From assembly GCA_964637035.1 (NCBI GenBank), contig CAZWTU010000001.1:62001-126000 (forward strand): a DNA stretch of 64,000 bases. The letters run 5' to 3'. Numbering within the stretch: position 1 is the stretch's first letter; each line of letters opens with the position of its first letter. The stretch comes from CAZMMV01 sp964637035 (GTDB lineage Bacteria; Bacillota; Clostridia; Tissierellales; Tissierellaceae). Below are positions 44,601-53,138 of this stretch, in pieces. A program made the position numbers and the translations under genes. The notes below the pieces were generated by a model. The model ran no database searches and was not told where the DNA came from. It saw only the letters and a list, made by a program, of their open reading frames with translations.

Positions 44601-44631
44601 GTATATAATAAGATTTTGGAGGTGTATTTAA

Positions 44632-44898
44632 TTGTTAGATAAAAAAACTAAGGAACAAATTATTAATGAGTATAAATTACATGATGGTGACACGGGTTCG
44701 CCTGATGTACAAATTGCAATTTTAACTCATAGGATTAATTCTGTAAATGAGCACTTAAAGACTCATAAAAGAGATCATCATTCAAGAAGAGGTTTACTTA
44801 AAATGGTTGGTCAAAGAAGAGGTCTACTAAGATATATACAGAATAATGATATTGAAAGATATCGTTCATTAATTGGAAGATTAGGCATTAGACGTTAA
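44632..44898 (+). CDS. rpsO: 30S ribosomal protein S15
   Basis: The 88-residue protein contains HDGDTGSPDVQIAILTHRIN, LKTHKRDHHSRRGLLKMVGQRRGLL and YRSLIGRLGIRR, the complete S15 sequence pattern. It binds the 16S three-way junction early in 30S assembly. The start is TTG at 44632 after TTGGAGGTG; no ATG is in reach. pnp follows downstream after a hairpin, the usual partner gene. Confidence 0.98.
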   Translation: MLDKKTKEQIINEYKLHDGDTGSPDVQIAILTHRINSVNEHLKTHKRDHHSRRGLLKMVGQRRGLLRYIQNNDIERYRSLIGRLGIRR

Positions 44899-44900
44899 TA

Positions 44901-44928
44901 AGAGCGGGGATTCCCGCTCTATTGATTT
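44901..44928 (+). terminator. Hairpin after rpsO
   Basis: AGAGCGGG (44901-44908) pairs perfectly with CCCGCTCT (44913-44920) around GATT, followed by ATTGATTT. The stem is strong but the T run is broken, so read-through into pnp is likely. Confidence 0.7.
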
Positions 44929-44956
44929 ATATTAGAGTTTATTTCTTAATAAAGGA

Positions 44957-44962
44957 TATAAT
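44957..44962 (+). promoter_or_regulatory. Possible -10 box of pnp
   Basis: TATAAT at 44957-44962 is a perfect -10 box 27 bases before the pnp ATG. I find no good -35 at 16-18 bases, so this promoter is tentative. Confidence 0.35.
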
Positions 44963-44989
44963 AAAGATATAAACACAAGGAGGTATTGC

Positions 44990-47080
44990 ATGGAAAAGCA
45001 ATTTATATACAAATTAGTAGATAAGGATTTAATAGTAACTACTGGAAAAGTTGCAGAACAAGCTGGAGGTGCCTGTTTAATACAATATGGAGATACTGTT
45101 GTATTAGCATCAGCAACTGGTTCAAATAAACCTAGAGACGGCATAAACTTTTTTCCCTTAAGTGTTGATTATGAGGAAAAATTATATTCAGTAGGAAAGA
45201 TACCTGGGGGATTTATTAAAAGAGAAGGAAGACCCAGCGAAAAAGCAGTTCTAACTTCAAGACTTATTGACAGACCCATAAGACCTTTGTTTCCAGAAGG
45301 ATTTAGAAATGATGTTCAAGTTATTGTAACAGTTTTATCTGTTGATCAGGATCATTCCCCTGAGATTGTAGGGATGATTGGTTCATCAATAGCTTTATCC
45401 ATATCTGATATTCCTTTTAATGGACCAACAGCTTCAGTAGCAGTTGGGTTAATTGATGATACATTTATAATCAATCCAAATAGTGAAGAAAAAGAGAAGT
45501 CAGAAATAGATTTGGTTGTATCAGGAACCAAAGATGCAATTATGATGGTAGAAGCTGGTGCTAAAGAAGTAACTGAAAAGGTTGTTCTCGATGGTATTCT
45601 AGCAGCTCATGAAGAAATAAAGAAACTATGTGTATTCATAGAAAAAATAAAAGCAGAAGTAGGAAAACCAAAAAAAGAGTTTGAAGTATTTCAATCAGAT
45701 GATGAAATTAAAAATGAAATTTTGGAATATGGCAAAACAAAACTTATAGAAGCTATAAGCACATTCGAAAAACTAGAAAGAATTGAAAATATAGATAATG
45801 TAAGTGAAGATATTATGAATGTATTCATAGAAAAGTATCCGGAATCTGAAAAAGATATAAGTAACATAATAGAAAACATGTTAAAATCAGAAGTTAGAAG
45901 GCTTATAGTTGAAGAAGGCTTAAGGCCCGATAATAGAAAACCTGATGAAATAAGACCTATTACTAGTGAAGTTGGATTACTGCCTCGAACACATGGTTCA
46001 GGATTATTTACAAGAGGACAAACCCAAGTTTTAACAGTTGCAACATTGGGTGTAATCAGTGAAGCACAAAGAATTGATGGATTAGGAGAAGAAGAATCTA
46101 GACGTTATATGCACCATTATAACTTCCCACCATACTCCGTAGGAGATACTAGGCCAATGAGAGGACCAGGTAGAAGGGAAATAGGTCATGGAGCCTTAGC
46201 ATCAAAGGCCTTAGAGCCTGTAATTCCTTCAGAAGAGGAGTTCCCTTATACTATTAGGCTTGTTTCAGAAGTCCTTAGTTCTAATGGTTCATCATCCCAG
46301 GCAAGTGTATGTGGAAGCACTTTGGCTTTATTAGATGCTGGTGTACCTATTAAAGCTCCTGTGGCTGGAATAGCAATGGGAATGATCAAGGAAAATGATA
46401 AAATAGCCATATTATCAGATATTCAAGGAATGGAAGATCACCTAGGAGATATGGATTTTAAAATTGCAGGTACTGAAAAGGGTATTACTGCTATTCAGAT
46501 GGATATCAAAATTTCTGGTATAGGTAAACCAATACTAGAAGAAGCATTAGAAAAAGCTAGATTAGGTAGAATCCATATATTAAACAAAATGGCAGAGGCT
46601 ATTTCTATACCAAGGGATAATGTATCCACTTACGCACCTAAAATATATACCATGGAAGTAAATCCAGATAAAATAAGAGACATAATAGGACCTGGTGGAA
46701 AGATCATAAATAAAATAATAGATGAAACCGGAGTTAAAATAGATATTGAAGATGATGGAAAGGTCTTTATTGCTGCTATTTCTTTTGAAGCAGGAGAAAG
46801 GGCAATAGACATGATAGAAAAAATAGTTAAAGAAATAGAAGTTGGCGAAGTTTATTTAGGAAAAGTTACAAGAATAATGAACTTTGGTGCTTTTGTCGAT
46901 GTTCTTAATGGCAAAGAGGGATTAGTCCATATATCTAATATTGCAAGAGAAAGAATTCAAAAAGTAGAAGATGTATTATCAGTAGGAGATGAAGTTTTGG
47001 TAAAAGTTATGGAAATCGATAACCAAGGCCGGGTTAATCTTTCTAGAAAAGCGGTTTTACCAAAAGAAGAAAAAAAATAA
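44990..47080 (+). CDS. pnp: Polyribonucleotide nucleotidyltransferase (PNPase)
   Basis: The 696-residue protein has two RNase PH domains, separated by a helical domain (about 215-300), then KH (IRDIIGPGGKIINKIIDETG) and S1 (GKVTRIMNFGAFVDVLNGKEGLVHIS) domains. Motifs include FKIAGTEKGITAIQMDIK and the MHHYNFPPYSVGDTRP block. It degrades RNA 3' to 5' with phosphate, working with RNase Y (encoded at 59628). GGAGG precedes the ATG. Confidence 0.98.
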   Translation: MEKQFIYKLVDKDLIVTTGKVAEQAGGACLIQYGDTVVLASATGSNKPRDGINFFPLSVDYEEKLYSVGKIPGGFIKREGRPSEKAVLTSRLIDRPIRPLFPEGFRNDVQVIVTVLSVDQDHSPEIVGMIGSSIALSISDIPFNGPTASVAVGLIDDTFIINPNSEEKEKSEIDLVVSGTKDAIMMVEAGAKEVTEKVVLDGILAAHEEIKKLCVFIEKIKAEVGKPKKEFEVFQSDDEIKNEILEYGKTKLIEAISTFEKLERIENIDNVSEDIMNVFIEKYPESEKDISNIIENMLKSEVRRLIVEEGLRPDNRKPDEIRPITSEVGLLPRTHGSGLFTRGQTQVLTVATLGVISEAQRIDGLGEEESRRYMHHYNFPPYSVGDTRPMRGPGRREIGHGALASKALEPVIPSEEEFPYTIRLVSEVLSSNGSSSQASVCGSTLALLDAGVPIKAPVAGIAMGMIKENDKIAILSDIQGMEDHLGDMDFKIAGTEKGITAIQMDIKISGIGKPILEEALEKARLGRIHILNKMAEAISIPRDNVSTYAPKIYTMEVNPDKIRDIIGPGGKIINKIIDETGVKIDIEDDGKVFIAAISFEAGERAIDMIEKIVKEIEVGEVYLGKVTRIMNFGAFVDVLNGKEGLVHISNIARERIQKVEDVLSVGDEVLVKVMEIDNQGRVNLSRKAVLPKEEKK

Positions 47081-47093
47081 TTTTTTTACAATG

Positions 47094-47122
47094 CATGAAC
47101 CTATTTGGTTCATGTTTTTATT
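47094..47122 (+). terminator. Intrinsic terminator after pnp
   Basis: CATGAACC (47094-47101) pairs with GGTTCATG (47107-47114) around TATTT, followed by TTTTTATTT. It stands 14 bases past the pnp stop codon. Confidence 0.9.
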
Positions 47123-47181
47123 TGTGTATAATCTCTAATCCAATGAATATAAATATTATATAAAGGATTGGAGGGATGTAT

Positions 47182-47895
47182 ATGAAATTGTTTGTTTTTA
47201 AGAAAAAAACTCTATATACTCTTATCACTATAATATTAATAATATTAATATTAATATCTTTAAAATTAATTTATAATAGGACTGAGGAAACATTTAACCC
47301 AGATGTTTTTTATCAAGGCAATATAGATAAAAAGGTAATAGCTTTTGCATGTAATGTTGACTGGGGGAATGAACATATTCCTAAGATGCTAAATATTCTT
47401 GAAGAAAACAAGATAAAAATTACGTATTTTGTAACAGGAAAGTGGGCTGAAAAAAATAATGAATTATTAAAAGAAATTCATGAAAAGAAACATGAGATAG
47501 GAAATCACGGATATAGCCATATAGATTATGATAAATTAAATTATGAAATGAATAGGACTGAAATATTAAAGGCTGACAATATTATTAAGGGGGCCTTAGG
47601 TATAGATTTAAAATATTTTGCTCCCCCATCCGGAGCATATAATGATAATACAATCAAGGCTGCAAAGGATTTAGGGTATAGACTAATTATGTGGAGTATT
47701 GATACTATTGACTGGAGAAATGACAGCACAAAAGATATAATAATTAAGAGAGTAACAGATAAAATACATAATTCGGCAATTATACTAATGCATCCCACAG
47801 AAGAAACAGTTAAAGCCCTACCAGAAATAATAGAATTCTTATTTGAAAATAATTATAAAATTGGTAGAATAAGTGATATACTAGAAAATAACTGA
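47182..47895 (+). CDS. Polysaccharide deacetylase family protein (YlxY-position)
   Basis: The protein has about 237 residues: an N-terminal membrane anchor (about residues 8-29, LYTLITIILIILILISL), then a NodB-type domain. The metal motif is present as NHGYSH, and the later blocks YFAPPSGAYN and ILMH are kept. The first motif reads ACNVDWG, so the catalytic base aspartate of TFDDG or TFDISWG is replaced by N. Activity is therefore uncertain. Position after pnp matches B. subtilis ylxY. I start at the ATG at 47182, seven bases from GGAGG; an in-frame ATG at 47176 is too close. Confidence 0.85.
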   Translation: MKLFVFKKKTLYTLITIILIILILISLKLIYNRTEETFNPDVFYQGNIDKKVIAFACNVDWGNEHIPKMLNILEENKIKITYFVTGKWAEKNNELLKEIHEKKHEIGNHGYSHIDYDKLNYEMNRTEILKADNIIKGALGIDLKYFAPPSGAYNDNTIKAAKDLGYRLIMWSIDTIDWRNDSTKDIIIKRVTDKIHNSAIILMHPTEETVKALPEIIEFLFENNYKIGRISDILENN

Positions 47896-47918
47896 AATAA
47901 CATTAGGAGGAAGATTAG

Positions 47919-48350
47919 ATGAAAATAAAGATAATAAACAAAAGCCAATTTCAATTACCCAAATACAAAACAAGTGGTGCCGCTGGATTGGATTTACAAG
48001 CTAATATCATTGACCAGGTACTATTAAAACCCTTAGAAAGAAAGTTAATAAAAACAGGCCTCTATATATCTATTCCCAATGGATATGAAGGACAAATTAG
48101 AGCAAGGTCTGGCCTGGCATTAAAACATGGTATAACTCTAGCTAATGGAATTGGGACAATTGATAGCGACTATAGGGGTGAATTGAAAGTAATACTGGTA
48201 AATCTAAGCAAAGAAGATTATATAATAAATAAGGGAGATAGAATCGCCCAAATAGTATTTATAAAATATGAAAATGTAAATTTAATAGAAGTAAAAGAAT
48301 TAGATGAAACATTGAGAGATGAGGGTGGCTTCGGACATTCAGGTTATTAG
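47919..48350 (+). CDS. dut: dUTP diphosphatase
   Basis: The 143-residue trimeric dUTPase has all five motifs: GAAGLDLQAN, ARSGLALKHG, NGIGTIDSDYRGE, GDRIAQIVF and GGFGHSGY. It hydrolyses dUTP to dUMP and keeps uracil out of DNA. GGAGGAAG stands before the ATG. It has normal length, with no fusion. Confidence 0.97.
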   Translation: MKIKIINKSQFQLPKYKTSGAAGLDLQANIIDQVLLKPLERKLIKTGLYISIPNGYEGQIRARSGLALKHGITLANGIGTIDSDYRGELKVILVNLSKEDYIINKGDRIAQIVFIKYENVNLIEVKELDETLRDEGGFGHSGY

Positions 48351-48400
48351 TTGCAAGTATATATAATAAAATTTGTCAACACATATATCTTAATTTCTAT

Positions 48401-48409
48401 CATATTATA
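48401..48409 (+). promoter_or_regulatory. Possible mother-cell sigma -10 box before ylmC
   Basis: CATATTATA at 48401-48409 fits the CATANNNTA -10 shape of sporulation sigma factors of the mother cell. A CATATA at 48382-48387 is 13 bases upstream. This is pattern matching on very AT-rich DNA. Confidence 0.25.
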
Positions 48410-48437
48410 AAGTATAACCAATTTTGGAGGAGATAAT

Positions 48438-48683
48438 ATGCGCTTAATGGAATTAGGTAATAAAGAAATAGTAAATTTAAATAATGGGGAAAGATTAGGC
48501 CTAATAGCTGACAGTGATCTTATAATTGATGAAGAAACAGGGGAAATAATTAGTCTTTTAGTTCCCACTAAAAAAATTGGAATGCGGCTTTTAGGTTTAG
48601 AAAGTCAGGGAATTGAAATTCCCTGGAATACAATTAGAAAAATTGGCTATGATATGATAATTATTGAATTAGATAGCAAATAA
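48438..48683 (+). CDS. YlmC/YmxH family sporulation protein
   Basis: The 81-residue protein has a PRC-barrel-like pattern: LMELGNKEIVNLNNGERLG, then DLIIDEETGEIISLLVP and IPWNTIRKIGYDMIIIEL. It matches the YlmC/YmxH family found in spore formers, function unknown; YmxH is encoded near pnp in B. subtilis. TTTTGGAGGAG stands before the ATG. Its stop codon lies inside a 27-bp inverted repeat. Confidence 0.88.
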   Translation: MRLMELGNKEIVNLNNGERLGLIADSDLIIDEETGEIISLLVPTKKIGMRLLGLESQGIEIPWNTIRKIGYDMIIIELDSK

Positions 48684-48736
48684 TATTCAAAGTAAAAGAG
48701 TATATCCATATATACTCTTTTACTTTGAATATTATT
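48679..48736 (+). terminator. Perfect 27-bp inverted repeat at the ylmC 3' end
   Basis: Bases 48679-48705 pair perfectly with 48710-48736 around the loop CCAT. The stem takes in the ylmC stop codon at 48681-48683. It contains 6 G-C pairs and has only a broken T run after it. It may be a bidirectional terminator or an RNA-protecting stem. Confidence 0.7.
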
Positions 48737-48788
48737 AAATTATAAGTAAATGATATAACTACAAATACTTACAGTTATAGGAGGAAAA

Positions 48789-49478
48789 ATGGATAAAGAA
48801 AAAAGAGATATTAACAATGAAGAAGATAAGGAAGATGTAAATAATATTACAGAATTGGGAATCAGTAATATTCCAGAATTTGAAAATACTATTCAGTATA
48901 TTTCAATAATAGGTGAAATAGAAGGACACTCTATTTCTTCCAATGATAAAAAAACTACTAAGTATGAGCATATAATTCCCTTATTAATAGCTGCCCAAGA
49001 GAACCCTAAAATAGAAGGATTGTTTATCATACTCAATACCATAGGGGGGGATGTTGAAGCTGGATTAGCCCTATCTGAGCTTATTAACTCTATTGATAAG
49101 CCAACGGTTTCTCTAGTATTAGGGGGAGGCCATAGCATTGGAGTACCACTAGCTACTTCTACCAACTATTCTTTTATTGTTCCTACTGCAACCATGACTA
49201 TTCATCCAATTAGAACTACTGGTTTGGTTATAGGTGTTCCTCAAACTTTTAGATATTTTCAAAAGATGCAACAAAGAATAATAAACTTTATCATTAGAAC
49301 CTCTGCAATAGATAAAGAATCTATAATGAAGTTAATGTACTCTACGGATGAAATAGCAAATGATGTTGGAACAATACTAATAGGTAGTGAAGCAGTTGAT
49401 TATAAATTAATAAATGAAGTAGGTGGTTTTTCTGATGCTATAAAGAAACTTAGAGATATGATAGCTAATAAAAAATAG
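48789..49478 (+). CDS. ClpP-like serine protease TepA
   Basis: The 229-residue protein has a ClpP/crotonase fold with GLFIILNTIGGDVEAGLALSELI, the nucleophile in LGGGHSIGVPLATS and the histidine in MTIHPIRTTG. The sequence resembles the TepA (translocation-enhancing, YmfB) branch rather than true ClpP, and it lies just before ftsK/spoIIIE as in B. subtilis. TepA is cytoplasmic and has been linked to spore protein and secreted protein handling. TAGGAGG precedes the ATG. Confidence 0.85.
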   Translation: MDKEKRDINNEEDKEDVNNITELGISNIPEFENTIQYISIIGEIEGHSISSNDKKTTKYEHIIPLLIAAQENPKIEGLFIILNTIGGDVEAGLALSELINSIDKPTVSLVLGGGHSIGVPLATSTNYSFIVPTATMTIHPIRTTGLVIGVPQTFRYFQKMQQRIINFIIRTSAIDKESIMKLMYSTDEIANDVGTILIGSEAVDYKLINEVGGFSDAIKKLRDMIANKK

Positions 49479-49495
49479 ATTAGATAGTAAAATTA

Positions 49496-49504
49496 TGCTA
49501 TAAT
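49496..49504 (+). promoter_or_regulatory. Extended -10 promoter of ftsK
   Basis: TGCTATAAT at 49496-49504 is an extended -10 (TGnTATAAT). The -35 is weak. A start near 49511 gives a leader of about 117 bases with alternative pairings. Confidence 0.55.
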
Positions 49505-49627
49505 AATTACAGGATAATATTTAAAGGGGGCTATCTAAGCAAATCTTTTTAAATTAGATCCTTAAGTAGGACTAGCTATTAATACTTTAGATAATGTCCT
49601 TTAATAAAATGAACTGGAGTGAGTCTA

Positions 49628-51808
49628 TTGACTAAAAACAAAAATTCTTCAAAACCGAAAGTAAAAAAACATAAAAACAAGGAAACCCATAATTTCAACC
49701 AAGATATTATAGGAATTAGCATAATATTACTTGGTTTAATATTTGGTATAAGCCTATTTGATTTTAATATGGGGATGGTAGGTTCTATGTTTAAAAATAT
49801 TTCCTTTTTTCTTATGGGTTTTGGGGCATATATGTTTCCTATTATCTTGATTATAATAGGATTAATTCTTATTATAAATAAATTTGACGAAAGAGAAATC
49901 AAAATAAATATATGTATATTGATGATTTTTTTAAGTGTTTTGATTATATTAGATGGCGTAAATTCTTTGGATTATACCTTTACATATAGAATAAAGAAAT
50001 CTATTGAATTAAGTTCAATAGGTAAGGGTGGGGGAACAATTGGAAGTTTATTTGGATTTTCTTTTTATCATTTATTTGGTTCAGGAACTTATCTAATATT
50101 GTCTTTTGTTATTATAATTAATATTTTATTGATTACAGACATAAAAATTAAAGAATTATTCGTATTAATAAAAAATCAATTTACCAATAAAGAAAAAGAT
50201 TTTACTAAGTCCAAAATGACTAAAAAAGCTACTAAGCTTATAGAAGGAACGCAAGATGATATAGCAATTTTAGATTTCAGGCAATCAGAATCATTAGACC
50301 TTCCTAACCCTGTTAAGGTAAAAAAGGAAGTAATCAATATCGAAGAAGAGATAAAAAATAAATCAACCAATGAATCTAATATACACCAATACAATATTCC
50401 ACCAATTTCTTTATTGAATAGTCCAAATACCGATAGAAATATTGATGATGAAAACCAAGTAAGAAAGAACGCTAAAATTATAAAGGAAACAATGAAAAAT
50501 TTTGGTATAGATGCACAATTGGTTCAAATTAATAAGGGACCTACTATAACATGCTATGAGCTTAAGCCTGCGCCAGGGATCAAGTTAAGCAAAATCGTTT
50601 CATTATCTGATAACATAGCCTTAAGCCTAGCTTCCTCTGACATTAGAATTGAAGCACCAATACCTGGTAAGGCAGCAGTAGGTATAGAAGTACCAAATAG
50701 GATTAAAAGCAATGTCTTATTTAAAGAAATAATATTATCCAAGGAATACGAGGAAATAGAGTCAAGTATACCTTTAGCTTTAGGAAAAGATGTATCTGGA
50801 AAAGTAATAGTTTCTACTATAGATAAAATGCCACACCTACTAATTGCAGGTGCCACAGGTTCAGGTAAATCTGTTTGTATTAATACGATTATCATGAATA
50901 TAATATATAAGTCATCTCCTGAAGAAGTAAAATTATTACTAATAGACCCAAAGGTTGTTGAACTTAATGTTTATAATGGTATTCCACATTTATTAATACC
51001 GGTTGTAACTGATGCAAAAAAATCTTCTTTTGCCCTGAATTGGGCTGTTGAAGAAATGGGAAGAAGATATAAAGTCTTCGCAAAAAATAATGTAAGAGAT
51101 ATTAAATCATATAATGAAAAATTTAAAAATAATAAGGATAAAAAATTACCTATGATTGTTATAATAATCGATGAATTAGCAGATTTAATGATGGTTGCAC
51201 CACAAGAAATCGAAGATTACATATGCAGGTTGGCACAAATGGCAAGAGCAGCTGGAATGTATTTGATTGTAGCAACCCAAAGGCCTTCTGTAGATGTTAT
51301 TACAGGTACTATCAAGGCTAATATCCCCTCTAGGATATCCTTCGCTGTTTCATCTAATACGGACTCAAGAACCATATTAGATATGGGGGGAGCTGAAAAA
51401 TTACTAGGGAAAGGTGATATGCTTTTTTATCCTTCTTTTTATTCCAAACCCAAAAGAATTCAGGGGGCATTTATATCTGATATAGAAGTGGAAAACATAG
51501 TAAACTCTTTAAAAGAAGATCATGTCACTAAATATAATGAAGAAGCAATTGAAACCATAGAAAATAATATAACCACCAATTTTGAAAACAGTGATGAACT
51601 TATACCCGATGCAATATCCATTATAATTGAAGAAGAGCAAGCCTCTATTTCACATTTACAGAGAAAGTTAAGAATTGGACATGCTAGGGCTGCTAGAATT
51701 ATAGATGAATTAGAGGAAAAAGGAATGGTAGGAGGATTTGAGGGGAGTAAGCCTAGGAAAGTCCTCATAACAAAAGATGATTTGGATTTATCATCAAGGG
51801 AGGAATAA
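49628..51808 (+). CDS. DNA translocase FtsK/SpoIIIE
   Basis: The protein has about 726 residues. Four membrane helices lie in the first 170 residues, then a variable linker, the alpha/beta motor with Walker A GATGSGKSVCINTI (about 408) and Walker B IIIDELADLMM, and a C-terminal winged-helix gamma domain (SISHLQRKLRIGHARAARIIDELE) that reads DNA polarity sequences. It pumps chromosome ends through the septum and, in spore formers, into the forespore. The start TTG at 49628 has CTGGAGTGAG upstream; GTG at 49619 lies in that site. I cannot decide between FtsK and SpoIIIE from one copy. Confidence 0.96.
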   Translation: MTKNKNSSKPKVKKHKNKETHNFNQDIIGISIILLGLIFGISLFDFNMGMVGSMFKNISFFLMGFGAYMFPIILIIIGLILIINKFDEREIKINICILMIFLSVLIILDGVNSLDYTFTYRIKKSIELSSIGKGGGTIGSLFGFSFYHLFGSGTYLILSFVIIINILLITDIKIKELFVLIKNQFTNKEKDFTKSKMTKKATKLIEGTQDDIAILDFRQSESLDLPNPVKVKKEVINIEEEIKNKSTNESNIHQYNIPPISLLNSPNTDRNIDDENQVRKNAKIIKETMKNFGIDAQLVQINKGPTITCYELKPAPGIKLSKIVSLSDNIALSLASSDIRIEAPIPGKAAVGIEVPNRIKSNVLFKEIILSKEYEEIESSIPLALGKDVSGKVIVSTIDKMPHLLIAGATGSGKSVCINTIIMNIIYKSSPEEVKLLLIDPKVVELNVYNGIPHLLIPVVTDAKKSSFALNWAVEEMGRRYKVFAKNNVRDIKSYNEKFKNNKDKKLPMIVIIIDELADLMMVAPQEIEDYICRLAQMARAAGMYLIVATQRPSVDVITGTIKANIPSRISFAVSSNTDSRTILDMGGAEKLLGKGDMLFYPSFYSKPKRIQGAFISDIEVENIVNSLKEDHVTKYNEEAIETIENNITTNFENSDELIPDAISIIIEEEQASISHLQRKLRIGHARAARIIDELEEKGMVGGFEGSKPRKVLITKDDLDLSSREE

Positions 51809-51809
51809 A

Positions 51810-53138
51810 ATGAATTTAAGGAAAGTTTATATAGCAACATTAGGATGTTCAAAAAATCAAATAGATTCAGAGTTAATGGAAAGTATATTAACAAACAACA
51901 AATACTCTATTGCTGATTTTTTAGAAGAAGCTGATATTATTATTGTAAATACTTGCGGATTTATAAATGATGCAAAAGAGGAATCTATTGAAATTATATG
52001 GGAAATGACTAAATATAAAACCCAAGCTAATTGTAAGTATTTAATTTTAACTGGCTGTTTAGCTCAACGGTATTCTGAAGAGCTTTTGGAAGAAATACAT
52101 GAAGTTGATGCAGTAATTGGAACTGGAAATATAAAAGAAATTTTATCTGTAATAAATGATTTAGATAACAATTTAAATAAAATTAAAATAACTGATAATA
52201 TAAACCAAATATATTTGGAGGAGATCAATAGAATTAACTTTAACAAAACAGAGTACGTTAAGATTTCAGAGGGGTGTGATAACTTCTGTACCTACTGTAT
52301 TATACCTAAGCTGAGAGGAAAACATAGAAGCCGATACATTGAAGACATTGTGAAAGAAGTAGAATCCTTAGCAAGTAAAGGAGTAAAGGAAATTATTCTT
52401 ATTGCACAAAACACCAGTGACTACGGCATAGATTTGTATGGGGAATACTCTTTATATAAATTAATTGAAAAACTTAATTCAATTGAAGGTATCCAATGGA
52501 TTAGACTTTTGTATCTATATCCAGATAATTTTTCTAAAAAATTGATTTCTTCAATAAAAAACAATGATAAGGTAGTTAAATATGTAGATATTCCACTTCA
52601 ACACATTAGTAATAATGTCTTGAAAGCAATGAATAGAAGGACTAATAAAAATGATATTTTATCTCTTATAAAATATTTAAGGAAAGAAATACCAGGTATT
52701 ATACTAAGAACTACCTTTATAGTAGGATTTCCAGGGGAAACAGATGATGATTTCAATGAATTATGTGAATTTATTTCCCAAGTAAAATTTGATAAATTAG
52801 GTGTGTTTACTTATTCTAAAGAAGAAGATACTCCTGCATATGATTTGGCTGATCAAATATCTGAAGAAATTAAGATTGAAAGAAAAAATAAAATAATGGA
52901 AATACAAAAATCTATTTCAGAAGAAATTATGATGAGCAAAGTAAATAAAGTCTATACTGTTTTAGTTGAAGAATATAATGGACATAATAATTATATAGGA
53001 AGGTCTTATATGGATAGCCCAGATATAGATGGAGTTATATATATTGACAGCAAGGAAAATTTAGATGTTGGCGATTTTGTAAAAGTTAAAATTATTAACT
53101 ATTTAGAATATGACTTAATAGGAGAGATTATAAAATGA
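51810..53138 (+). CDS. rimO: Ribosomal protein S12 methylthiotransferase RimO
   Basis: The protein has about 442 residues. The first Fe-S cluster cysteines are in ATLGCSKNQID, NTCGFINDAKEES and LTGCLAQR; the radical SAM triad is in GCDNFCTYCIIPKLRGKHRSR; and a C-terminal TRAM domain ends the protein. The order and sequence of these motifs distinguish RimO from MiaB. It adds a methylthio group to S12 Asp88 (E. coli numbering). I chose the ATG at 51810 after AAGGGAGGA; a frame from 51777 overlaps ftsK. pgsA overlaps its last four bases. Confidence 0.95.
   Translation: MNLRKVYIATLGCSKNQIDSELMESILTNNKYSIADFLEEADIIIVNTCGFINDAKEESIEIIWEMTKYKTQANCKYLILTGCLAQRYSEELLEEIHEVDAVIGTGNIKEILSVINDLDNNLNKIKITDNINQIYLEEINRINFNKTEYVKISEGCDNFCTYCIIPKLRGKHRSRYIEDIVKEVESLASKGVKEIILIAQNTSDYGIDLYGEYSLYKLIEKLNSIEGIQWIRLLYLYPDNFSKKLISSIKNNDKVVKYVDIPLQHISNNVLKAMNRRTNKNDILSLIKYLRKEIPGIILRTTFIVGFPGETDDDFNELCEFISQVKFDKLGVFTYSKEEDTPAYDLADQISEEIKIERKNKIMEIQKSISEEIMMSKVNKVYTVLVEEYNGHNNYIGRSYMDSPDIDGVIYIDSKENLDVGDFVKVKIINYLEYDLIGEIIK

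Noticed and set aside
48838..49478. Annotating the ClpP-like gene as clpP
   Set aside because: The position before ftsK and the sequence around HSIG and MTIHPIR fit the TepA branch better than true ClpP.
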